This document shows positions 32,550 through 43,305 of a stretch of 64,000 nucleotides of DNA, in pieces. Below the pieces are notes generated by a model. The model saw only the letters and a list, made by a program, of their open reading frames with translations. It was not told the DNA's origin and searched no databases. The DNA is from Tetradesmus obliquus. Lineage: Eukaryota > Chlorophyta > Chlorophyceae > Sphaeropleales > Scenedesmaceae. The stretch is taken from positions 1,913,501 to 1,977,500 of the forward strand of contig CP126204.1 in the NCBI GenBank assembly GCA_030272155.1, given 5' to 3'. Positions within the stretch are counted from its first letter, which is position 1. Each line of letters opens with the position of its first letter. Made by a program: the position numbers and the translations under genes.

Positions 32550-34604
32550 GCGCTGAGCACTGCCAGCCTGGCACTTGTGTGGTGGCCTGCAGCAGCGCCA
32601 AAATCACATGCCCTGCCAGGTGTGTGACTGGCAACTTCAGCTGATACTACTGGTATTGCTACACAGCAGCAGTGGCTGCTGTAGCATGCAGTGAGCGCTG
32701 AGCATTTCCATGCTGGCACATGTGAGGTGATCTGCAGCAGCACCGGAGCAACACGCCCTGGGAGTTTCTGTTGACTGCCGCTGATATTACTGGTAGTAGT
32801 ACTACACAGCAGCAGCTGGTGCTGCTGCAGCAGCATGTTTATGCACAGTGGGCAGAAGCTGCTGTCCCCGTGCCCCACACATCTATCAGGGCCGGGGCAT
32901 TGTACATATTCCTTTGATCTGCAAACGGTTGAATGTGTGCGTATGATTTGGTACAGCAGTGCATAGCCAGTCGGCTTGATCTGCTGTAAAGTTGCTTGAG
33001 TCTGTTGCTGCGCATGGGAGGTCGCTGAGCTGCCGACAGAGCGGGAGTGCTTGAATGACATGAGTACATCTGCACTGCATGACATGAGCTTGTTACGTTA
33101 CGAACCGTTACATACTCCACGTAACCGGGGAGCACTGATAGAGTCAGTGCTGCTGCTGCACCATGCGTACAAGGCATTGGCAGCGCGCTGTGTGGCCCTG
33201 CACCCTCCTCAAGGAGTTCGTAGGTGGCTGTCAAGGCGGCCTAGGCTGCCTTTTTGTGTGGCAGTGACGGTTGGTTACTGCGTGTTGTGGTTCTATTTGT
33301 ATGCATGACTGGGGTTTTATTATTGTACTCCCGCAGCTTCATGCAACACGCGCTTAATGCACCGCAGTATGCATCTTATTGGCACGTTATTGGTCCTTGC
33401 AGATCTGCACCAATGATTGGACTCCAGACTTCAATCATTGGAGTCCAGCGTCCAATCATTTGAATGATACTAATGCCGATACAGGCTGACGTGCAGTTGA
33501 GTGCAACACAGGCCGAGCATTTTTATTCGATGCGCACGTTGTGCATCAGTTGCATTCTGCGTTACAGTCTGTGTAGTACTAGTAGCGGTTGAGCTGTGCA
33601 CGGCTGTGACCTTCGCTTACTGCGGAGAGAGTACACGAAACAGCATGTGAAGGCTGGAGTGGTGTACAATGCACAGTTGTTTGGTTGTTTGACGCCTGCC
33701 ATATCTGCCAAACGGTGTGCATGCTGGTGCACTCATGGCTACAGCCTCTAATTGATCACCAGCATGCACACTGGCAGCTGGCACCTGACCAACTTGGTTT
33801 GAAACCTTGCGCGTCCTGCGGTTTGCTGCCATGTACACACATCACAGCTCAACAAACCAGTTGAATACAGTGCTACTGGTGCGTGGTTGTTTGCTGCTGC
33901 TCAGGCTGAGATGATGTTATGTTGGGCTGCCTGTAGGGTGGCTAGCAAGGCATTGGCACCCGGTGCTGGGCCAGCTGGCTGCAGCCTGAACTGCAGTGCA
34001 GTCAGGCGGCCTGACTGTGTCCGCCAGTGGCCGTGCTTGTGCCTGCATGTATTGATACGATGCAATCAATATAATTCATATTTAAAATGTGATGACCTCC
34101 TTCACGGCACCGTGTGCAGCAGCCCAGGGGATGTCAGTGCTGCTGCTGCCAGGCAAGCAAGGCAAGGCTGAGGCAGGGCTACATGACCTTTTCATGTCAA
34201 GAGCATGCGCCCACACGGCGAAACATTGTACAAGCATTTTTATTAAAGCGATATTGATGCCGAGATATAAACAGCATGGACCGGCAGTGAAATGACAATA
34301 GACGAAGCTTCTGACCGCAGGACGCACACCACCGGTCAGTAACACTGCAAGTGAATTTCGACCACCCTGAATCTGTTGGTCAGTCTGTCTCAGTTGAACA
34401 AACAAACCCTGGTCGTGCAGAGCCGTCAGAGACCACTAGCACGGAGTGGTAGTGCTCACCGATTGCCAGAGGCCACTACGGAGACCGCATTGATATATCA
34501 AAACTCACAAGTTCAGAAAAATGAACTGTTTGGGTGGACGCCAGTTGGAAGGGCTTCAGCAGCAGGCGCTGCACACCAGCACACCAGCTGTCGCACCACC
34601 ATGC
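32550..34604. other. Intergenic region with a tail duplication and a stem-loop
   Basis: At about 32640-32760 lies a ~150 bp tandem copy of the end of the ankyrin-kinase gene, again with a GCCSMQ-stop. At 33715-33771 a perfect 15 bp inverted repeat (GTGTGCATGCTGGTG) flanks a 27 nt loop. Around 33410-33465 short direct and inverted copies of ATTGGACTCCAG occur. No gene recognised. Confidence 0.6.
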
Positions 34605-35622
34605 ATGCACCAAGCACACAGAGCGAGGTGAGCCGCCCATTGCTGCCACAGGCCATACTGTTACATCTTTCCACCCTCAGCCCCGACTGAAGTGCCGTCC
34701 CTGGCTTGCAGGCACCACAGATCCCGCCTGCAGCCTGCAGCAGCGCTGCAGCCTAGCCAAGCAGGCTTCAGCCAAGCAGCCGCAGCAGCAAGCAAGCACA
34801 GCAGGCCATCAGTAGCAGCAGCAGGCCGCAGCCGTGGCCGTTCTGTGGTTGTGCACGCTGCTCGGGACTTTTATGACACGTTGGGAGTGCCGCGCACAGC
34901 AGATAAGAAGGCCATCAAGCAGGCATACAGGCAGAAGGCGCGCAAATTCCACCCAGTGAGTGACTCAGCTCTCCCGACTACATGCGCCTCACACTACACA
35001 CAGCAGCTTGCCGTGCATGGCATGCATGCATGAGCTGGGCAGTTGCAGGACAGATGCGGCACAGGCACATGCAGCTTGTGGTTGGCAAGCAGGACGACTT
35101 CCAGATACCTAACTGAGCTCAGTAGAACGTCAGCGCAGCGTGTGCAGCAGTGCTAGTGAGTTAGCAGCTGGAATGCTGTGCAGAGTTGGAGCAGCTGCAG
35201 ATGCATAGCCAAGGGTGGGCGAGGAGGGCGCGAGGCAGCCCGAGAGAATTCCAGAACATGCATGCAGTTGAAACACTACAAGTAGGCACTTGCAGGACAC
35301 AGCTGATGTGCCAGTTGTCAGGTGTGCCTGCATGCATGCGTTGTAAGCGTGTTTTGTTGTGGTTGTCTGTGATGCAATGTGTGCTGCATTTTGTAGAGGC
35401 AGCCTTGGGCTGGCCTAGGTGCCTCGCAGCAGCTATAGCACTGCAGGCGCAGCGCAGTTCCGTGCAGATGAATGGGCTGCTGGCATATCTTCTGCAATGC
35501 TGCTGCTGTCAAGCCATATGCAGACTTGCACAGCTCAGGCCAGGCTGTTGTGAGGGCACGGCTCTTAATGTGAGCAGTGGCGTGTGCTGAGACACCAAAG
35601 GTGCTCATGCCAAACGTACTGC

Positions 35623-35654
<32 letters not shown>

Positions 35655-35842
35655 AGGATGTAAACAAGGACCCAGGGGCGGAGGATACCTTTAAAGCCAT
35701 TGGCGAAGCATACGAGGTGCGCGCACAACAGTCAAAGCAGCAGCATCATGCTGCGCAGTAGTTTGTGCTACAACAATCATAGTCAAAACAGCAGCATTGG
35801 GCCAGGCTGGGCTGGCCAGGCAGGAGTCCTTTGCTCGCGTCA

Positions 35843-35873
<31 letters not shown>

Positions 35874-36459
35874 AGCAACAGCAGCGGGCGCAGCTCAATG
35901 CGTTTGTAATGCTGTCTGTCATGGAGTACTGGCAGCAAGCAAGATCTGGCAACTGACGCCTGAATACAAACCAGCCCCGACCCCTAAACTCTCCGCATTG
36001 CAGGTGCTGTCAGACGACAACAAGCATTCATCCATACAAATATTTGGCTCATCAACAGCACAATTACAATCACAATGCTCAACCATGATGCTCGTTCGAC
36101 GTGCCGCAACGCAGGTGCTGTCAGATGACAACAAGCGTGCCATCTATGACAAGTTTGGAGAAGCAGGCCTCAAGGGAGATGCTTTCGGCGGAATGGGCGG
36201 GATGGGCGGCTTCCAATCCGCCAACCCCATGGACATCTTTGAGTCCTTTTTCGGGGGTGGCTTTGGCGGCGGTTTCGGCAGCATGGGCGGCCAGGACGCG
36301 CGCATGCGGCCGGGAGAGAACGAGACGTGAGTGTGTGTATGTTTGTGTGCCTCAATGGTGGATTGATGTCCTGCATTGTTTGCGCACAGCGTGAGAGCGT
36401 GTGTGTTGTTATGGTTCTTGCTTACGCCTCTTGGACTGAGGAAAGTCATACGTTTGTTG

Positions 36460-36493
<34 letters not shown>

Positions 36494-37636
36494 GCTGCCG
36501 CAGGTATGAGCTGCAGATTGACTTCCTGGATGCTGTCTTTGGCTGCAAGAAGGAGCTGGAGATCATGCACCTCACAGGTGCGCGGCTTACTGCAATGCTT
36601 CACCGCGTGCAGTATAGCACAGTGTGCGGCACCGTGCGTTGACAAGGATTTCGATGGCTACGAAGACGGCAATTGGCAGCCAAGCCCAGCGCACATCGTG
36701 GCGCAGTGCTGCGGCATGGCGGCAGGGCAGAAACAACAGTGCAGCACACGTCAGTAACACAGCAGTGCTCTTGCAGCTCTGCACTGCTTTGCCATTGCAC
36801 CCACTCACTGCGTGTCCACCTGGTGTACCGCAGGCTGCAAGACCTGCACCAGCAGAAGCGTGAAGCCCGGCACCAAGCCCAGCAACTGCAGCATGTGCCA
36901 GGGCCTATGCTCACACTTTGCTGCTGCGTTCTCCTCTGTAATCGCATGCAGGCTGCAAGACCTGCACCAGCAGCGGTGTGAAGCCCGGCACCAAGCCCAG
37001 CAACTGCAGCATGTGCCAGGGCACGGGGCAGCTCATCCAGGCAGTGCGCACACCACTGGGGGCCTTCCAGCAGGTGCGTGTGTGTGTCGCATGTTCTGTC
37101 TGGATATGCTGCGATTGAGCAACACCAGCAGGGCTGCATGCCTCGAGTTTCTGCCATTCTGCACACTGCTGATGTGCGGGCTGCTGCTTTTGTGTTGCAT
37201 GCATTCTGTTTCTCATCTTACGCCAGGTGACCGCCTGCAACTGCTGCAAGGATGGTGGCCAGTCCTTCAGCCACACTGCTGGCTCTGCTGCATGTGCTGT
37301 GCTGCTTTCCGCTCTTCTTGACATCTCTGTGTTTGTGTGTTATGTGTTGATGCCAGGTGACCACTTGCAACCGCTGCGAGGGTGTGGGCCAGCAGTTCAC
37401 ACCATGCGACAGGTGTGGCGGCGATGGCAGGGAGCGTGAGACGAAGCGCATCCAGCTCACAGTGCCCGCAGGTAAGCACAGCGGCGGCTGGGGGTTGGAG
37501 ACTCTACAACACCCAGCTGCATGGCAGTATGCAAGGAGCGATGCGCATGTGGTTCAACAACTGCAGTTGGCTATGCAAGTCAGCAGCTACCACGAGCACG
37601 ATGCATAAGCAGAATGCGAAGCTTACATGCTCAACA

Positions 37637-37714
<78 letters not shown>

Positions 37715-38712
37715 AGGCATCGACAACGGCGCGCGGCTGCGCGTCAAGGGCGAGGGCAATGCGGGCCGGCGCGGCGCGCCCCCCGGTGACCTCATCGTGT
37801 ACATCCGCGTGAAGGACCATGCGGAGCTGCGGCGCGAGGGCATTGATATCCACAGCGACATTGAGATCAGCTATGTGGACGCCATCCTGGGCAGCCTGGT
37901 GCGTGCAGTTTGTGTAATATGGTTTGGTGTGGTGTGCGGTTGTTGGCCCCTGCGTATGTGTGTCTTTCGCTCTGGGATCAGCTACGTGGACGCTATCCTG
38001 GGCAGCCTGGTGCGTGGGAACTGCAATGTTGAAGGATGAACTTGTACAATGTGCTAGAAGATTTAGGGTAGTGCACGCAGCCGGGCACTTTGGTCTCACC
38101 ATTGGTCACCTGGGTTTCACCGTGTTGTCTGCATCTGGTGTGCTGCGCAGGTCAAGGTCACCACAGTGGATGCCCCAGTGGAGTTGAAGATCCCTCCTGG
38201 CACGCAACTGGGCACCTAATACACACCACATTGTTCTCACCGTGTTCTTACCATCACCCTTTGTGTTATGCTGCGCAGGTCAAGGTCACCACAGTGGATG
38301 GCCCAGTGGAGCTGAAGATCCCTCCGGGCACGCAGCCGGGCACCACGCTGCTCATGGCCAAGCGCGGCGTGCCACGCCTGGGCGCCAACAACGTGCGCGG
38401 CAACCACAACGTGAGTGGGAAGGAAGTATGTTTGAGGCATCATGTGCTGTGCTAGCTGTATGCTTTCTGCACGGCACGTCTGCAACTGCTGTCGTGTCTG
38501 TCATTCTGCACTCTCCGTACACTATGCTGCTGCCTCTGCAGGGCTTCTGAGCGTGGGCAACCTGCTTGTTGTTGAATGGGGCAGGGGAGCATGGATGCAA
38601 ATCAAACCGTTGGATCAAGCAGAGGTGAAGCTTATCTTGCCTCAGGGTCTCGTTCCTGCAACCATCTGTGCATCACAGTTTCTTGAAAGAGGTGTTGGTG
38701 TGCTGAACGCCA

Positions 38713-38764
<52 letters not shown>

Positions 38765-38893
38765 GTTACGCTGCTGCTGCAGGTGCATGTGCGTGTGAGC
38801 ATCCCCAAGCAGCTCAGCAGCGAGGAGCGCACACTCATCGAGCAGCTCAAGGAGCAGCAGGCGAAGACGCGCGTGGGGCCATTCAGGTTTTAA
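34605..38893 (+). CDS. Type I DnaJ (Hsp40) co-chaperone, probably plastid-targeted
   Basis: Ten exons: 34605-34627, 34712-34955, 35657-35716, 36115-36326, 36504-36577, 36952-37073, 37357-37471, 37717-37898, 38279-38410, 38783-38893; phases agree (424 aa). The ATG at 34605 is chosen over that at 34601 because only it joins exon 2 in frame. Residues 1-57 are basic and Ala/Ser/Gln-rich, ending VVVHA, a plausible transit peptide. J domain about 59-125 with HPD (88-90) split by an intron; Gly/Phe region about 130-180; zinc-finger cysteines 206/209, 223/226, 249/252 and 262/265; then the C-terminal substrate-binding domain ([20 protein letters not shown]). The first zinc motif is CKTCTSSGV rather than CxxCxGxG. 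The protein stimulates Hsp70 ATPase and delivers clients. Plastid location is inferred from the N-terminus and [10 protein letters not shown] similarity to plastid DnaJs. Confidence 0.93.
35999..36055 (+). repeat. Copy of the 5' edge of DnaJ exon 4
   Basis: [15 protein letters not shown] behind TTGCAG, 112 bp upstream of the true exon ([15 protein letters not shown] at 36115). Confidence 0.75.
36830..36910 (+). repeat. Copy of the 5' edge of DnaJ exon 6
   Basis: Near-identical copy of the zinc-finger exon start ([20 protein letters not shown]) 118 bp upstream of the real edge at 36952. Confidence 0.8.
37220..37275 (+). repeat. Diverged copy of the 5' edge of DnaJ exon 7
   Basis: [15 protein letters not shown] behind CCAG. 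The second zinc-finger cysteine spacing is spoiled (CNCC), so the exon at 37357 ([15 protein letters not shown]) is taken as real. Confidence 0.7.
37639..37716 (+). repeat. (CTG)~25 tract forming the DnaJ exon 8 acceptor
   Basis: An uninterrupted CTG tract of about 76 bp ends in CTAG, which is the only acceptor that fits the phase of exon 8. Confidence 0.85.
37970..38219 (+). repeat. Copies of DnaJ exon 8 end and exon 9 start in intron 8
   Basis: 37976-38011 repeats [11 protein letters not shown] plus donor. 38151-38219 repeats [19 protein letters not shown] behind GCGCAG and then hits TAA. The second is in phase with exon 8, so it could act as an alternative terminal exon that drops the rest of the substrate-binding domain. 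Confidence 0.75.
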
Positions 38894-40256
38894 GGCTGTC
38901 GCTGCAGGGCTTAGCAGGTCCGTTGCGCAGCTACGCAGCAGCTTACGCAGCAGCAGCTCAAGGAGCAGCAGGCTAAGACGCGCGTGGGGCCCTGCAGGCT
39001 TATAAGGGTTTCGCAGCAGTTAAGTCAGGGCTTAGCAGGGCTTGGCAGGGCGTTTCGGCTGAGGCAGCAGCATGTGCAGCAGCCTCCCGGGAGGTGTAGG
39101 GTGCAGCGGGGGCCAGAGTGTGGAGCAGGAGGCTTGCCCAGGTGGGCTGCAGTCCTGCAGCAGCAGCAGCTGCTGCTGCTGCTGCTGGTGTGGCCATTCA
39201 GGGTTGCAGGGTGGAGTGAACTAGGCAGGTGATATTGCCGGGCTACTGGTAGCAATAATGCCAGGCTGGGATGCAGCTGCTGCACATATGGTACAGCATT
39301 GCAAGCAGCTGTTGCGTGCGCAGGCTCATTGGCGGCTTGCCGTGCCGTGTCATAATCGCACCATGGCGGCAGCAACGGCATCGATTGTACTGGCAGCTAT
39401 AGAGGCAGGGTTTGCGTGTTTCAAGTGAGATTGGCGACGTACACATGAGCTGAGACAGGCTGGCTTGATTGGTGGCTGGCATGCAGGAGGTGGCTCAGTA
39501 GTAGTGTGGCACTGCTGCTGGGGCAGCAGGATCGCTGCTCATGTGCCCATTGAGGCATGTGTTTTGTTGCCGATTGCATACTGTGTGCGGAGAGCTCTTG
39601 AATGGTCTGGGTTGGGTCGAGGAGGGTGCATCGTCCCGCTCAGCATTCGAGAGCGTGTGCTGTGGTTTGCGGCGCAACAAAACAACAACTGCCGTACGCC
39701 AGGCGATTGCGCCGACATATCCTCACGAGTGATGGTTGTTCTTTTGTGATGGCAGCAGCCCATGCTAAGTACACACGGATGAGACAGACGTGCACAGCAT
39801 TGCATAACTGGGGTTGTTTGCAGGATGCTGACGTTGTGCAGTTTCACGGTGATTATTCATCCACATGTTGTTGTCATTTGTGCAGCTGGTGGTTGCGCCT
39901 GTAGCCTGCTCGTCTCTTTGTAATGAAGATGTGCTTTCATTGAGTCAACGTCCAGATTGACTGCTGCTGCTGCAGTGTGGTGGTGCTGGTACTTTGGAAA
40001 ACCTGAACCCTTGGCGGTTGTGTCACGGATGGTGCCTTGAGTGCCAAGCTAACCAGCTGATGCAAATGCTGGCATCCACTTAGCATGCCACTGGCCATAC
40101 TTCGAGTTTCTTGGCTAGGCATTAATGCAATATTGCTGGCCTGGCACCTGCCAATATACTGTTGTCTGCACCGTGCAACACCGTATTGCCGGTATAGGCG
40201 TGGCTGCGGCAAAACATGCATCAACTGATAATACATTAACTACTATACATACAGCC
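38894..40256. other. Intergenic region with DnaJ tail copy
   Basis: About 38955-39005 repeats the last DnaJ codons ([13 protein letters not shown]) beyond the stop. 39157-39189 is a (CAG)n(CTG)n hairpin. The rest shows no recognisable gene. Confidence 0.6.
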
Positions 40257-41221
40257 ATGAACAGCTCCAGACGCGTGCTAGCGGGCCTGGAGCGGAATCT
40301 GCAGGTGCGCTTGCCGAAAGGAAGCTGACTGCTTCAGCCACCATTAAGCAGCAGTCGATGAGGGTGCAAATGTTCTGCTTTGCTTCGTGGCTTCCAGCAC
40401 GAGCAGCTGGGCAACCTGCGTATCTCCCGCCCTTGCACCTCAGCACTGCTGGCAGATGTCATCAGCCATGCTGCTGTCCTTTCACTATTTGCTCCCCTGC
40501 TACGTACATGCAGACCCTAGCACGCGAGGTGGGGAGACCTTTCCCTGCCTACTATCTGGCAGCTGCCACTCAAGAGGTCTTGCGAGCTGCAGCAACCCTT
40601 TGTGTCCACTCTATCAGCAGGGCTGGAGCAGCACACAGAGCCAGCAGCCTCAGCACCCCAGTCAGCAGCAGCAGCACCCCGGCAACGCTTGCAGGAGCTC
40701 CAGCAGTGTCCAGCTTGGACCCTCCAGGGCCTGTCAGCGCTGCCAGCTTAGCGAGCAGCTGCTGCTCATGGCGCGCAGTTGACTTTTGCAGCAGCATCCT
40801 AGGGCTGTCTCGCACAGACGCATGCACAGGAGCGCTGTCAACCCTCCTGCAGCACGCACCAGGCGCTGTTCCTGCAAGCCTGCTGCTGCAGCACCACCAG
40901 CAGCATGCTGCAACGCACAGCAGCGGGGCTGCAGGACACCACGGGCAGCACCACCAGCACAGCGTGCATGATGCGCTGTGCTGCCTAATGTATGGCAGGT
41001 CGCTGTTTGCGCTGTATGCAGCAGAACCCAGCAGGGATGCCTGGCTAAGCCTGGCAGCAGCACTGTCAGCACACGAGAAGCTGCAGGCAGAGAGGCCGCA
41101 TGTGCTGCTCTGTCAGAGGAGGGCTGGTGGTCCTCGCATGCAGCCGCAGTGGGTAGCTCGCCGTGTGGCGTTTAGTCAGCAGGCGCCAGCTGCTCAGCCC
41201 CCTGCAGCCAACAGGCGCTGA
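40257..41221 (+). CDS. Possible gene of unknown function (low-complexity ORF)
   Basis: A short exon-like start at 40257-40304 (MNSSRRVLAGLERNLQ, then GTGCGC) may join an acceptor at 40398. Downstream one frame stays open from 40358 to 41221 and reads as an Ala/Ser-rich protein with segments such as AYYLAAATQEVLRAAATL and DALCCLMYGRSLFALYAAEP. The junction between the two parts could not be resolved. Triplet-repeat DNA here keeps other frames open too, so the ORF length alone is weak evidence. No domain recognised. Confidence 0.3.
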
Positions 41222-43305
41222 TGCGGTCTTCAGCGCAATCAAGCAGCAGCAAGCCTATTTAGGCAGCAGACAAGGTAATGGAGCCTGGTTAGAGGCAGAG
41301 GCAGTTCTTGCATACAGCAGCTGCTGCAGCAGTGGCTGCTAAATTGGGGTTGGCACACCAGCAAGCAGGGTAGATGCAGTAGCCTGAGATTACTTCAACA
41401 CAATACAACAAAGAGATATGCAGGCAGGTGCTCATCTATAACTGTGCTTTTAGACCGTGACGAGTACTTGGGGGAGGGGGGCAAAATGCAAGGATTGTTG
41501 TGTCATCCTCTTTTGTATGACCATGCAGACGTGTAGGCAGCAGGCAGCACTTGACATACGTGGCATCGGCACACACTGCTGAAAGTCTGTTGCTGCGATG
41601 CATATTCAATAGAGGCGCATGTGCGGGCGCGCACAATCCGCCAGCCTCTTGTGTTACAGTACTCGGATGACTCCTGTTCTGTTGGTCATGTCTGTCAATT
41701 GCGTGCATCACAATAGTTCATTGTGTAAAATGACGAATTCTAGACAAAGCCAGGATGCCGAAGCACGCTGGTCATGCACAGCTGCGCACCTTCATGCTGA
41801 GCCAGAAGACCCCCGCCAAAGTCTCCTGGCACTCCGAGTGGTGGGCTGCTCATGTACGCACGGCTGCCCGGCACCACCCGTTGTGTCTTATCTTGGCATG
41901 ACAAAGCAGGATGCAGCAATTTACAGCAGGATGCAGCGCATCACCTTTTGCAGCTCAGGAGGCGTCACCTGCTGCAAGCTAGAATGTGGTGGTGTACAGC
42001 AGCATGTGCCGCATGCTCTCTGCTATCGGCAAGACTGTGTGATGCACTAGGGTTGTGTGATGACACGATAAGCTGGCAGGCCTTGCTGGCTGCAACACCA
42101 GATTATGTGTGGACAGCAGCAGCTGCACTTGGTGGGTTCACAGGTTGTCCCTATTCCAGAGTAGAGGCAGTGGCACCTGACGAAGCCATTGTTACTACGT
42201 CTCAGGACTAATGCCTGCCTCAGGCCGCCTGATGATGATCATCCCAGCGAGCCGGCTGTAAGACCGTACAGCATGTGGATACGATGGATGCGTGCTTACT
42301 CTCGCCAGAAGTGGAGTCAGCACCCTTTCCATGTAAACAACGCGTTGATGCTCACGATTAGGCTTCATTGCTCCAGTTGGAATCCCTGCTGGTTGGAGCG
42401 CTGGCAGCAGGGCCGTGGCAATCTGAATCATCCTGTTGCATGTGCAGCATCTAGGAATTCAGCTTCGGTTTATAGGATCGACTGTAATGCTGCGAGCATG
42501 TTGCAGGGCATGAGCACCTGCTACGATTGCCGGCAATACAGGCACGATGCATGGTTCGGGCAGTACATTTACCGTCACATGGCGAGCGTGCACACTCGTG
42601 GTGGCATCAACAATCATGTGATGTGCCTTCACTCCTCATCATGTGCTTTTTTCTCTAATTGGCAGCTGCGCTTGCACGCATTTCAACCATGTGACTTGAT
42701 TCAAACTTCTGCGTGAGGTCAACACGAACATTTTTAATACTAGGCGCCAGATGCCACCCACAGTTTCCAGAATGCGTTGTTGTAATCAAATCGACCATTC
42801 GCGTCCAAAAGGGACAAATTTGGGTCCGCGCTGGCTCTAACGGTAATCACTCCTAAACCTCCCTGATCATACTACGCATTCCTCCTACCATCTACTTAGC
42901 TCCCTCCCACATCCTTCCACTCCACACCATGCCACTATCGTAGATTGGAGATTGCTAGTCAACGTTCAAGCGTGAGTGACTGAGCAGGCCATCGCGCATC
43001 GTTTGCCTTGTCGCTGCTTGTCGCTAGGTCAGGCTGCGCATCGCTGCTGCTGTATGCTGCGATCAGGCTGCCTTGGTCAGCACTTATATGCACAAAAGCT
43101 TAAGAGCACCAGCGATGCGGCTATCTCAGCTTCAGCAGCAATTGAAAGCCCATGTCCCAACCCCGGGCTACTGCCCGTGCCTGGCAGCGCATTGGCGGCA
43201 TCACAGAGCTTCCGAAACATGTAACGTGTTATTCAACTTGCAACGAGCGCAAACTGACGTAGTACTGCCTGCTGGTGCTGCAAACCCTGCAGGAACTTGA
43301 CCACC
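41222..43305. other. Intergenic region
   Basis: About 2 kb with no recognised gene. A 48-codon ORF at 41755-41901 (starting MPKHAGHAQLRTFMLSQK) has an exon-like look, with a possible donor at GTACGC, but no partner exon was found. 42720-42960 is distinctly less CAG-rich than the rest. The right end is the 5' flank of the next gene. Confidence 0.4.
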
